From assembly GCA_002085205.1 (NCBI GenBank), contig NATF01000016.1, positions 1 through 21,223 of the forward strand: 21,223 bases of DNA, written 5' to 3'. The translations under genes were made by a program, and so were the position numbers. This stretch comes from Candidatus Cloacimonas sp. 4484_275. Its GTDB lineage: Bacteria > Cloacimonadota > Cloacimonadia > Cloacimonadales > TCS61. Under the pieces are notes generated by a model, which did not search any database, was not told where the DNA came from, and saw only the letters and a list, made by a program, of their open reading frames with translations. This document shows, one piece after another, positions 1 through 7,730 of the stretch (positions are counted from its first letter, which is position 1; each line of letters opens with the position of its first letter).

Positions 1-1
1 A

Positions 2-955
2 ATTTTAATTACCGGAGGAGCCGGATTTATCGGTTCTCATCTTGCGGAAAAATTATTATCGATGGGACATAAAATTTCCGTCATTGATAATTTATCTACC
101 GGAAGATTTGCCAATATCAGACATTTGCTAAAAAATGAGAATTTTAATTATACTATTGATTCGGTTTTGAATCGTGAAGTTTTGGAAAAATTAATTGCGG
201 AAAATGACTTAATATATCATTTGGCTGCTGCAGTCGGCGTAAAATATATTATCGATAATCCTCTTCTTTCATTGCGAACCAATATTGTTGGTACGGAGAA
301 TGTTTTGGAATTTGCCAATAAATATAAGAAAAAAGTTCTTATTACTTCAACTTCCGAAATTTATGGAAAAAGTGTAAAAGTTCCTTTCAAAGAAGAAGAT
401 GACAGACTTCTCGGTTCCACCCATATTTCCCGCTGGAGTTATAGCTCTGCCAAAGCAATCGATGAGTTTTTGGCTTTGGCTTATTATCGGGAAAAAAGAT
501 TACCGGTTGTAATCGTTCGCTGTTTTAATACTGTCGGACCTCGCCAAACCGGTCAATATGGTATGGTGCTTCCCAAATTTGTGAAAAATGCTCTTCTCAA
601 TCATCCTCTTACAATTTATGGCGATGGTAAACAATCTCGTTGTTTTACTTATGTTGATGATGTTGTGGATGGTTTTATTAAACTGATGGGAGAAAAAAAG
701 GCTATCGGGGAGATTTTTAATATCGGAACAAGCGAAGAAATCACTATCGAGGAATTGGCAAAAAAAATAAAAGTGAAAACGAAAAGCAAATCGAAACTTG
801 ATTATATCAAATATGAAGATGCTTATGAAAAAGGATTTGAAGATATGCGAAGACGAGTTCCCGATTTGACCAAAATTAAAAATTTAATAGGTTATAAACC
901 GAGATATACACTTGATGATATTTTGGATAAAGTAATAGAATATTTTGAAAAATAA
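2..955 (+). CDS. NAD-dependent nucleotide-sugar epimerase/dehydratase (5' partial)
   Basis: Short-chain dehydrogenase of the extended type that acts on nucleotide-activated sugars, presumably in the cytoplasm for surface polysaccharide synthesis. The reading frame is open from base 2, so the gene begins upstream of the window; the first ATG at 62 is internal. The visible start encodes the Rossmann dinucleotide loop TGGAGFIG, so only a few N-terminal residues are missing. Further on are the conserved TSTSEIYG, the catalytic YSSAK (YxxxK), RCFNTVGPRQ after the active site, and the substrate-side YGDGKQSRCFTYVDD. The remaining ~317 residues match the usual 310-330. The next gene is a DegT-type aminotransferase 18 bp downstream, a common partner in amino-sugar or deoxysugar pathways. 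The exact substrate (UDP-glucose, UDP-glucuronate or another) cannot be read from sequence. Confidence 0.9.
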   Translation: MLITGGAGFIGSHLAEKLLSMGHKISVIDNLSTGRFANIRHLLKNENFNYTIDSVLNREVLEKLIAENDLIYHLAAAVGVKYIIDNPLLSLRTNIVGTENVLEFANKYKKKVLITSTSEIYGKSVKVPFKEEDDRLLGSTHISRWSYSSAKAIDEFLALAYYREKRLPVVIVRCFNTVGPRQTGQYGMVLPKFVKNALLNHPLTIYGDGKQSRCFTYVDDVVDGFIKLMGEKKAIGEIFNIGTSEEITIEELAKKIKVKTKSKSKLDYIKYEDAYEKGFEDMRRRVPDLTKIKNLIGYKPRYTLDDILDKVIEYFEK

Positions 956-973
956 ACAAAAGGAAACAAAATA

Positions 974-1932
974 ATGAAAGTAAACACGCAATAGGCTGTG
1001 CTTCCGGAACAGATGCATTGGTTTTGGCGTTAAAAGCTTTGGAAATCGGGAAAGACGATGAAGTTATTACTACTCCGTTTACATTTTTTGCAACGGCGGG
1101 TTCCATTCATCGAGTCGGAGCAAAACCGGTGTTTGTAGATATAAAAGCCGATACTTTTAATATTGATCCCGAGAAAATAGAAGCCGCAATTACGGAAAAA
1201 ACCAAAGCGATTATGCCGGTTCATCTCTTCGGTCAACCTGCCGAGATGGACAAAATAATGGAAATAGCCCGTAAACACGGATTAAAAGTTATTGAAGATA
1301 ACGCTCAGGGAATTGGTGCGCGATTTGAAGGAAAAGTTGCCGGAACAATCGGTGACATTGGAACTCTTTCCTTTTTTCCCAGCAAAAATTTGGGAGCAAT
1401 GGGAGACGGAGGAATGTGTCTAACAAACAATGATGAACTTGCCGCAAAATTAAGACAACTTCGCGTTCATGGTGAAAATCCGAAATATTTTCATAAATGG
1501 GTAGGATTAAACAGCAGATTAGATACACTCCAAGCAGCCGTTTTATTGCAGAAACTTCCTCATTTGGAAAATTGGTCGGAAGCTCGCAGAAAAAATGCCG
1601 AATATTATTATGAAAAAATGAAGAATATTCCGGCAATCCAACTTCCGGTTATTCATAAAAAAGCAAAAACAATTTATAATCAATTTACTTTAATCGTTGA
1701 AAATCGTGACGGATTGCTTTCTTATTTAAAAGAAAATGAAATCGGTTGCGCAATTTATTATCCGAAACCACTTCATATTCAAGAGTGTTTTTCTTATTTG
1801 AATTATAAAGAAGGAGATTTACCGGTTGCGGAGAGATTGGCAAAAAAAGTAATTTCGATACCTATTTTCTCGGAATTAACTACGGAACAACAGGATTATG
1901 TTATTTCGAAAATAGAAGAATTTTATAAATAA
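974..1932 (+). pseudogene. DegT/DnrJ/EryC1/StrS-family PLP aminotransferase, internal 5' deletion
   Basis: PLP-dependent aminotransferase of the sugar-aminotransferase family, probably working with the upstream epimerase. An AGGAAA ribosome-binding site (961-966) precedes ATG 974, but that frame reads MKVNTQ and stops at 992-994. From 982 a different frame encodes KHAIGCASGTDAL and runs intact to 1932, with the PLP lysine in FFPSKNLGAMGDGG and a normal C-terminus. Family members have roughly 50 residues between the start Met and the GVKHAIG motif, so about 150 bp seem to have been lost, fusing the start region out of frame to the core. The junction lies near 980-984. As drawn, translation from the natural start is aborted. 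The longest intact stretch could only start internally (TTG 1018) and would lack the N-terminal segment. Confidence 0.85.
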
Positions 1933-1947
1933 ATTGGGGTAAAAATT

Positions 1948-2730
1948 ATGAACATTATTGTTTGCATTAAACAGGTTCCGGATACGACGGAAATTAAAAT
2001 CGATCCGAAAACAAACACCCTAATCAGAGAAGGGGTAGAAAGTATTATTAATCCGTTTGATTTGTATGCTATCGAAGAAGCAATTCGCTTAAAAGAACAA
2101 CATGGCGGAAAAGTAACCGTTCTCAGTATGGGACCGCCTCAAGCGGAAAGCGCTCTCAGAGAAGCAATTGCCATCGGTGCCGATGAGATGATATTACTAT
2201 CGGATAGAAAATTTGCGGGAGCCGATACTCTTGCAACCAGTTACACTCTTTCCGGAGCTGTTAAAAAAATCGGAGATTATGATCTTTTGCTGTTTGGTCA
2301 GCAAGCGATTGACGGAGATACGGCGCAAGTTGGTCCCGGAGTAGCCGCCTTTCTTCAAATTCCGCAGACATGTTTCGTGAGAAAAATCGAAAAAGTTGAA
2401 GATAATAAGATTACGGTTCAAAGATTGATGGAAGACGGATATGATAGAATTGAAATGGAACTTCCGGCGGCAATAACCGTGGTAAAAGAGATCAATACTC
2501 CTCGCCTTCCTTCTTTGCGCGGAAAAAGAAATGCCAAAAAAGCGGAATTGATTATTTGGAATGCCGATGATCTTGGCTTTGACGAAAACGAAATCGGATT
2601 GAACGGTTCCCCGACTCAGGTAATTAAAATTTTCTCGCCGGAGTTAAAAAAAGAGGGAGAAAAATATGAATTACCCTCGGAAGAACTTGCCGAAATTTTA
2701 TATAAGAAATTAAAAGAGTTGGGAAGATAA
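1948..2730 (+). CDS. etfB: Electron transfer flavoprotein, beta subunit
   Basis: Beta subunit of the heterodimeric electron-transfer flavoprotein, which carries electrons between acyl-CoA-type dehydrogenases and other redox partners and binds AMP or FAD. The 260 residues begin with the typical IVCIKQVPDTTEIK, followed by the VTVLSMGP strand, the GADEMILLSD segment and LLFGQQAIDGDTAQVGP. The family signature is near the end (VKEINTPRLPSLRGKRNAKK). Length is normal. It begins 15 bp after the aminotransferase, with GGGG upstream of the ATG. Unlike most etfB genes it is not followed by etfA: a terminator hairpin overlaps its stop codon and the next gene is lgt. The partner must be encoded elsewhere or lie outside the window. 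Confidence 0.93.
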   Translation: MNIIVCIKQVPDTTEIKIDPKTNTLIREGVESIINPFDLYAIEEAIRLKEQHGGKVTVLSMGPPQAESALREAIAIGADEMILLSDRKFAGADTLATSYTLSGAVKKIGDYDLLLFGQQAIDGDTAQVGPGVAAFLQIPQTCFVRKIEKVEDNKITVQRLMEDGYDRIEMELPAAITVVKEINTPRLPSLRGKRNAKKAELIIWNADDLGFDENEIGLNGSPTQVIKIFSPELKKEGEKYELPSEELAEILYKKLKELGR

Positions 2731-2747
2731 TTCCCAACTTTTCTTTT
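2717..2747 (+). terminator. Rho-independent terminator overlapping the etfB stop
   Basis: A perfect 9-bp stem, AGTTGGGAA (2717-2725) with TTCCCAACT (2731-2739), closes a GATAA loop that contains the etfB stop codon. It is followed by TTTCTTTT. It should end the epimerase/aminotransferase/etfB transcript. The next start codon (lgt) is only 8 bp beyond the T tract. Confidence 0.75.
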
Positions 2748-2754
2748 ATTAACA

Positions 2755-3543
2755 ATGATTAATTATCCTCAAATTAATCCCACCATTGTAAAATTAGGAT
2801 TTTTGGAGATTCGCTGGTACGGGTTGTTTTACATTATCAGTTTTGTTCTCGGTTATATTTTTCTCAAACGGTTTTACGCTTTCAAAAAGATAAAAATCGA
2901 CAAGGAACAATACGACAATTTATTGTTTTACATAATGTTAGGTGTTATTATTGGCGGAAGACTCGGCTACGTTTTATTTTATAAACCTCTTTTTTATTTA
3001 ACGCATCCGCTTCATATTTTTGCCGTTTGGGAAGGTGGAATGTCTTTTCACGGCGGTGCCCTGGGCGTTATTATTTTCGGATTGATATTTTGCAAAAAAT
3101 ATAATTTTAACTTCTATCAACTTGCCGACCCGACTATGCCGCTGGTGGCAATCGGATTGGGTTTGGGAAGACTCGGAAATTTCATCAATGCCGAACTTTA
3201 CGGAAGAGTAACCAAAGTTCCTTGGGCAATGATTTTTCCGACCGATCCGGAAGGACTTCCGCGTCATCCTTCTCAACTTTATGAATCTTTCCTGGAAGGA
3301 TTTGTTTTATTTTTGCTTTCTTATTTTATTTTACGGAAAAGCAAAAGAGAAGGAACGGTTTTTTGGGCTTTTATCGGACTTTACGGAATTTTCAGATTTT
3401 TCCTGGAATTTTTCCGAGAACCGGATTCGTTTCTCGGTTATCTCATCGGATTTCTAACGATGGGACAAATTCTCAGTTCTTTTATGATTTTTGCCAGTAT
3501 CATTGCTCTCGTGGTTTTACACACGAAAAAAAATGAAAATTAG
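2755..3543 (+). CDS. lgt: Prolipoprotein diacylglyceryl transferase
   Basis: Inner-membrane enzyme that transfers diacylglycerol from phosphatidylglycerol to the lipobox cysteine of prolipoproteins, the first step of lipoprotein maturation. The 262 residues begin with INPTIVKLGFLEIRWYGL, typical of Lgt. They include GGRLGYVLFY, the GGMSFHGGALG loop, the signature GLGLGRLGNFINAELYGRVT and RHPSQLYES. Several hydrophobic membrane helices are evident, including a C-terminal pair. ATG 2755 is chosen because the conserved N-terminus begins directly after it; no clear Shine-Dalgarno is visible, perhaps because the preceding terminator takes that space. The gene overlaps the downstream lipoprotein by 11 bp. 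The final-step enzyme, Lnt, is encoded at 12.1-13.6 kb. Confidence 0.95.
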   Translation: MINYPQINPTIVKLGFLEIRWYGLFYIISFVLGYIFLKRFYAFKKIKIDKEQYDNLLFYIMLGVIIGGRLGYVLFYKPLFYLTHPLHIFAVWEGGMSFHGGALGVIIFGLIFCKKYNFNFYQLADPTMPLVAIGLGLGRLGNFINAELYGRVTKVPWAMIFPTDPEGLPRHPSQLYESFLEGFVLFLLSYFILRKSKREGTVFWAFIGLYGIFRFFLEFFREPDSFLGYLIGFLTMGQILSSFMIFASIIALVVLHTKKNEN

Positions 3544-4180
3544 CGCATTTTTTTTCAAACTTTTGATTTTGTTTTTATTTGCGGGTTGTGCCCTCGGAGG
3601 TAAATTTACCGACTTTCAGAAAGAAAAAATGCTTCGGGAACAGCTTCTCAAATGGGAACATTTTCGTCTGGACGGCATAATCGAAATGAATTACAAAAGC
3701 TTTTCGTTTCGCAAAAATATTACCGTTAGGAAAAATTCTGCGGCTATCAGATTTGATATTTACGATTCGGGTATTTTGGGATTGCATCCCACTCCTTTTA
3801 TTTCTGCGTATGTTGACAGCGTTGTGATTATCAAAATGTCCGGCAAAAGTGAAATTACAAGATTAAACTTTGATGAAAAAGATAATCAATTTTTATTTCT
3901 GAATTATCTGAATCCGGATTTAATCTTAGTACATAAATCGGAAATTTTTAGAACAGGTAAAGTTACGATAGGAGAAGTTACCTGTTTTTTCTCGGAAAAA
4001 ATGGAATTGGAAAAAATATCTTCGGCAGATGTTAGCGTAAATTTTGTGTATGATAATTTTCGAAATCCACTTACTATTTCTTTGTATTTTAAAAATGAGA
4101 AAATTGCCGAAATTCAGGTAGATAAAATTAATTATGAAATGCCCGAAATTGAAGCTATAAAAAGTAAGGAACAGCGATGA
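3533..4180 (+). CDS. Putative outer-membrane lipoprotein, LolA/LolB-like size, unknown function
   Basis: A 215-residue protein with a basic start (MK), a hydrophobic signal segment and a lipobox-like LFAGC at about residues 16-20, so probably a lipoprotein processed by the neighbouring Lgt. The mature part is rich in beta-strand-like stretches (for example FRLDGIIEMNYKSFSFRKN) and contains DIYDSGILGLHPTPFISAYV. Size and strand pattern recall the LolA/LolB or DUF4292 half-barrel class of lipoproteins; this is a fold guess, not a recognised family. ATG 3533 is preferred over an upstream in-frame start at 3491 because it places the signal peptide at the N-terminus. It overlaps lgt by 11 bp and purB by 4 bp (ATGA), so translation is probably coupled. 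Confidence 0.7.
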   Translation: MKISAFFFKLLILFLFAGCALGGKFTDFQKEKMLREQLLKWEHFRLDGIIEMNYKSFSFRKNITVRKNSAAIRFDIYDSGILGLHPTPFISAYVDSVVIIKMSGKSEITRLNFDEKDNQFLFLNYLNPDLILVHKSEIFRTGKVTIGEVTCFFSEKMELEKISSADVSVNFVYDNFRNPLTISLYFKNEKIAEIQVDKINYEMPEIEAIKSKEQR

Positions 4181-5251
4181 TAGAAAGATATACGCGTCCC
4201 GAAATGGCTAAAATTTGGAGTCGGCAAAATCGATTTCAATGCATGTTGGATGTGGAAATTGCGGCTTGTAAAGCAATGAACAAATCGGGAATTATTCCGG
4301 ATGACGATCTAAAATCAATCGAAGAAAATGCCGATTTCGATGTGGAAAGAATTCTGGAAATAGAAAAAACTACCAAACACGATGTGATTGCATTTTTAAC
4401 CAATGTGGCGGAATATGTCGGTTCCGCTTCCAGATGGATTCATTTCGGAATGACTTCTTCCGATGTGTTGGATACAGCCACTTCCGATCGGTCAAATTTC
4501 CGGCGCCGTCGGTAATTATGCTCATCTGAGTCCGGAAATAGAGAAACTTACTTGCGATTATCTCGGTTTGAAGCCGGTTAATATTTCCACTCAAATTATT
4601 CAACGCGATAGAATTGCCGAATATATGAATGTGTTAGCCGTTATCGGTTCCACAATTGAAAAAATTGCTTTGGAAATCAGGCATTTGCAAAGAACCGAAG
4701 TGCTGGAAGTTGAAGAAAATTTTTCAAAAGGACAAAAAGGTTCTTCCGCGATGCCGCATAAACGCAATCCGGTGGTTTCCGAACAAATGTGTGGTTTGGC
4801 TCGGCTTCTTCGTTCAAATGCTCTGGCGGCTTTGGAAAATAATGCACTTTGGCATGAACGAGATATCAGCCACTCTTCCGTAGAAAGAATTATTTTGCCG
4901 GATTCTACCATATTGATTAATTATATGTTGAATAAAATGATTGTCTTAATTGAAAATTTGTTGGTATATCCTGAAAATATGAAGAAAAATTTGGAATTGA
5001 CAAACGGATTGATTTTTTCTCAAACCTTGCTGTTGGAATTGGCAAAAAAAGGAATTTCGCGCGAAAAAGCTTATGAAATAGTGCAAAGGAATGCAATGAT
5101 TTGTTGGCGAACAAAGCAACTTTTCCGAGATTTAATTGCAAATGACGAAGAAATTATCGAATATTTTTCTCCGGAAGAGTTGGAAGAAATTTTTTCCTAT
5201 GAAAGATTCACGAAAAACATTGATTATATTTTTCAGAGAACCGGATTGTAA
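4177..5251 (+). pseudogene. purB: Adenylosuccinate lyase with internal out-of-frame deletion
   Basis: PurB makes fumarate by cleaving SAICAR and adenylosuccinate in purine synthesis. The N-terminal part (from ATG 4177, MIERYTRPEMAKIW) is typical up to GMTSSDVLDTA, then runs into a stop after 112 codons. From about 4480 another frame carries IGQISGAVGNYAHLSPE, HLQRTEVLEVEENF, the signature SSAMPHKRNP and ENNALWHERDISHSSVERI to a normal end. Family members have roughly 70-75 residues between these two blocks. About 215-220 bp are therefore missing, including the GRTHGxHAEP segment with a catalytic histidine. The junction lies within about 4470-4495. As drawn the gene cannot give an active enzyme. 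It lies in a tight operon, starting in an ATGA overlap and ending 2 bp before the next ATG. Confidence 0.93.
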
Positions 5252-5253
5252 AA

Positions 5254-5793
5254 ATGAATGAAGAATTTACGCCGATTTCTTTTCTGATGCTGGTTCAGAA
5301 AGCAAAATTGCGAGCCGCAGCCGCACCGATTTTACTGGTTTTAATCGGGCTGGGATTGTCGGTTTATACTCCTTTTTTGTACGCAAAATATATTTCTCTT
5401 TTCGGTTTGCTTTTGTATTTTATCACAATCTCGCGGTTTCGTATTCGCAAAAGAATTTCTTCCGAAATTGAGATGCAAACCGTTTATTCACCGATAAACG
5501 GAACTATTTCCGATACTTATGAAAATGATGCAAAAATTACGATAACCATCCGAAAGGGCTTTTTCCAACCGGCCGAAATAAGATGTCCTTCCGCCGATAA
5601 AAATGTGGAAGTTTCTTTTGAAAAAGGTAAAATAACTTGGTTTGAACGCTCGACTGCTCAACCCAAAAAAATGAATGGCATTGTTCCCGTTTCCGCCATT
5701 TGCAAATGTTCTTTTCCGAAAGAGTATAAATTGCAAGTGCAAAAAGGAAACAAAGTTGTTGCCGGAGAATCGAAAATTGCCGCAAAAGTATAA
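5254..5793 (+). CDS. Phosphatidylserine decarboxylase-like membrane protein lacking the pyruvoyl site
   Basis: A 179-residue protein just upstream of pssA. Residues ~20-60 form two hydrophobic segments (ILLVLIGLGLSVYTPFLYA, then ISLFGLLLYFITI), as at the N-terminus of short-form Psd proteins. SPINGTI (about residue 76) then matches the Psd SPADGKV motif, followed by a beta-rich region. In short-form Psd, the chain goes on through a G-x-I-x-FGS motif, where self-cleavage at Ser makes the catalytic pyruvoyl group. Here the protein ends in VVAGESKIAAKV and that Ser is absent, as is the FFRDP motif. The pssA neighbour supports the family link. It may be a non-catalytic relative, a gene truncated at its 3' end, or a convergent membrane protein. 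Its start lies 2 bp after the purB stop. Confidence 0.55.
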   Translation: MNEEFTPISFLMLVQKAKLRAAAAPILLVLIGLGLSVYTPFLYAKYISLFGLLLYFITISRFRIRKRISSEIEMQTVYSPINGTISDTYENDAKITITIRKGFFQPAEIRCPSADKNVEVSFEKGKITWFERSTAQPKKMNGIVPVSAICKCSFPKEYKLQVQKGNKVVAGESKIAAKV

Positions 5794-6487
5794 TTTGAAA
5801 TATATTATTCCCAATTTGTTTACGGCTTTCAGCCTGATTTGCGGAATGATTGCCTTGCAATTTGTATTTGAAGAAAGATTTGTGATGGCTTCTTGGTTGA
5901 TAGCCGCTTCGATGATTTTTGACGGTTTGGACGGGAAAATTGCCAGATTATTGAAAGCAAGCAGTAAGTTCGGTTCTCAATTCGATACTCTGTCCGATTT
6001 TTTTGTTTTCGGAGTTGTGCCGGCGTTTTTGGTTTATCGGGGAGCTCTCAATCATCTAAAAATTATCGGTATGCTGATTTCCGTTTTGTATGTTTTTGCC
6101 GGCGGGTACCGTTTGGTGAGATTCACTCTGAAAAATACCGACATTAACAGCAAACATCCTTTTACCGGTCTTCCGATTCCGGCAGCCGCTTCGCTGATTG
6201 CTTCTTATTTCATCATTAATTATTATTTTTGGAACGAGATTCATTCTTACAATATCTTGCTGGCAATTGTGATTTTTTCTTCTATTTTAATGGTTAGCAA
6301 AGTTGAATATTTGCCGATTGAAAAAAAATCCAAAATGACGAAAGAGAGTAAATTTTTCCTTGTTTTGGCTATTATCAGTTTGGCGCTTGCCGTTAAATAT
6401 TCCTACTTAATTTTTAGCGGTTGGGTTTTGATGTATATTTTTTACGGGATTGTCCGATATTTGATTTTGTTGGCAAAAAAAGGATGA
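5777..6487 (+). CDS. pssA: CDP-alcohol phosphatidyltransferase, probable phosphatidylserine synthase
   Basis: Integral membrane enzyme that joins a phosphatidyl group from CDP-diacylglycerol to an alcohol, most likely serine. The catalytic motif D-G-x2-A-R-x8-G-x3-D-x3-D is complete in FDGLDGKIARLLKASSKFGS followed by QFDTLSD. The opening IIPNLFTAFSLICGMIAL is typical of PssA, and there are about seven hydrophobic segments. No ATG fits. TTG 5777 is chosen because GGAG lies 9 nt upstream and it gives 236 residues; TTG 5795 is the alternative. With the 5777 start it overlaps the psd-like gene by 17 bp. It overlaps comF by ATGA, so the run is one operon. Serine specificity is inferred from the PssA-like opening and the psd-like neighbour. 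Confidence 0.88.
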   Translation: MPQKYNLKYIIPNLFTAFSLICGMIALQFVFEERFVMASWLIAASMIFDGLDGKIARLLKASSKFGSQFDTLSDFFVFGVVPAFLVYRGALNHLKIIGMLISVLYVFAGGYRLVRFTLKNTDINSKHPFTGLPIPAAASLIASYFIINYYFWNEIHSYNILLAIVIFSSILMVSKVEYLPIEKKSKMTKESKFFLVLAIISLALAVKYSYLIFSGWVLMYIFYGIVRYLILLAKKG

Positions 6488-7170
6488 AATATTTTTCCGA
6501 TTTTATTAACATAGTTTTCCCAAAGTACTGTTTGAATTGTCACTCTCGCCTTCGTAAAACAGAAATCGTGTTATGCACAAATTGTGCCGATTCGCTGAAA
6601 TTTATCGGGCAAAAAGTTTGTCCCAAGTGTGGCTCTTTTTTGTTTGAAAAAACATCTCATAATTGTGATTTTGCTTTTGATGCGGCTCGTTCTGTTTTTC
6701 AATTCGATGAAACATTGCGAAATCTGATACATCATTTCAAATATGAAGAGATGAAAAAGTTGGGAGAATTTTTGGGGAAGTATGCCGCCGATTTTTTGGA
6801 AAAGGAACATTTTGCTGCGGCGGATATAATTGCTCCCGTGCCTCTTCATAAAGTAAAAAAAAGAGCTCGCGGTTTCAATCAATCTGAAATTCTCACGCGA
6901 CACATTGCTAAAATAATAGATTGCGAACACATTCCCGAATTGATTCAAAGGAAAAAATTTACCCAAACCCAGACTAAGCTTTCCAGACAACAACGAGAAA
7001 AAAATGTCAAAGATGCTTTTAATGTTAATGCGAAATATGAAGTAACAAATCGCAAAATTCTTCTTGTCGACGATGTCTTTACTACCGGTTCTACGGTAAA
7101 TTCCATCAGTAAAGTTTTGAAAGAAGCGGGAGCTTCGAAAATATTTGTTTTGACAATTGCCCGAGCTTGA
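6484..7170 (+). CDS. comF: ComF-family phosphoribosyltransferase-like protein
   Basis: Cytoplasmic ComF/GntX-family protein, tied to DNA uptake in some bacteria and of unclear role in others. The 228 residues begin with paired zinc-finger cysteines (C16/C19 with C31/C34, then C46/C49 with C61). The type I phosphoribosyltransferase fold follows, with APVPLHKVKKRARGFNQSE in the middle and the PRPP-binding loop ILLVDDVFTTGSTVNS near residue 195. ATG 6484 follows AAAGG closely and overlaps the pssA stop (ATGA). Length is normal. No other competence gene is in the window, so a DNA-uptake role is not supported by context. Confidence 0.9.
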   Translation: MKYFSDFINIVFPKYCLNCHSRLRKTEIVLCTNCADSLKFIGQKVCPKCGSFLFEKTSHNCDFAFDAARSVFQFDETLRNLIHHFKYEEMKKLGEFLGKYAADFLEKEHFAAADIIAPVPLHKVKKRARGFNQSEILTRHIAKIIDCEHIPELIQRKKFTQTQTKLSRQQREKNVKDAFNVNAKYEVTNRKILLVDDVFTTGSTVNSISKVLKEAGASKIFVLTIARA

Positions 7171-7184
7171 AAAAAAGGTGCGAA

Positions 7185-7577
7185 ATGATAGTTGAAATTA
7201 AAGAAGAAAGAGCTTTGGAATTAATCGAAAAGATTTCCAAATTCATTGTGGAAAGGAAAATGGCTTCTCCGGCTATTTTGGCAATAGAATCCTTGCGTCC
7301 TCTCAATTTTATTGCCAGCCAATTGATGTATTTTTTGTCTCCCTTTGCAGAAATTATTTTTAATCCGAAAGAATATCAGGAATTTGCGGCGTTAATAGAA
7401 AACGATGACTATATAAAAATTTTGTTAAAACGGTTAGATGAATTGGATGATGAGATGTATGCGGAGGAGAGAAAACACAAAAAATTACTCCGTAAAAGAA
7501 GACGGAACAAAAGCAAACAATTTATTCGTAACCTCTTCAAATTTAAGAAGAAAGGAGAAAACAAACGAAATGTTTGA
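7185..7577 (+). CDS. Small conserved hypothetical protein with basic C-terminal tail
   Basis: A 130-residue protein with no signal peptide or clear membrane helix. The core (residues ~28-70) reads SPAILAIESLRPLNFIASQL, then MYFLSPFAEIIFNPKEYQEF. It resembles a short uncharacterised family I know with a PAIFLLESHKPLSFIGSQ-type motif; the function of that family is unknown to me. The C-terminal ~35 residues are strongly basic (RKHKKLLRKRRRNKSK), perhaps for nucleic-acid or membrane-surface contact. ATG 7185 is chosen because AAAGGTG lies about 5 nt upstream; a TTG at 7167 overlapping comF is the alternative. It is the last gene of the lgt-comF run, before the terminator at 7682-7711. Confidence 0.7.
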   Translation: MIVEIKEERALELIEKISKFIVERKMASPAILAIESLRPLNFIASQLMYFLSPFAEIIFNPKEYQEFAALIENDDYIKILLKRLDELDDEMYAEERKHKKLLRKRRRNKSKQFIRNLFKFKKKGENKRNV

Positions 7578-7681
7578 CAAAATATTATCAGCTAAATTTA
7601 TTACTTCACAGGGGAAAATAATGAGTGTGTATTATTGGCTGATAAGAGAAGATTTCAGTGATTCAATGCAAATAAATTCAA

Positions 7682-7711
7682 AGCATTTACCGACCGGTAA
7701 ATGCTTTTTTT
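7682..7711 (+). terminator. Rho-independent terminator upstream of nadC
   Basis: A perfect 10-bp stem, AGCATTTACC (7682-7691) with GGTAAATGCT (7696-7705), closes a GACC loop and is followed by seven T. It ends the lgt-comF transcript. nadC starts 20 bp further on, with a GAAGGA ribosome-binding site in between. A promoter for nadC was not obvious, so partial read-through is possible. Confidence 0.85.
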
Positions 7712-7730
7712 ATTTGAAGGAACAGCAAAA

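Noticed and set aside
4465..4500. Programmed ribosomal frameshifting as the reason for the broken frames in purB, dnaJ, grpE and others
   Set aside because: Conserved segments are actually missing at the purB, dnaJ, merR and aminotransferase junctions, and no canonical slippery heptamer with a downstream structure is present at the others.
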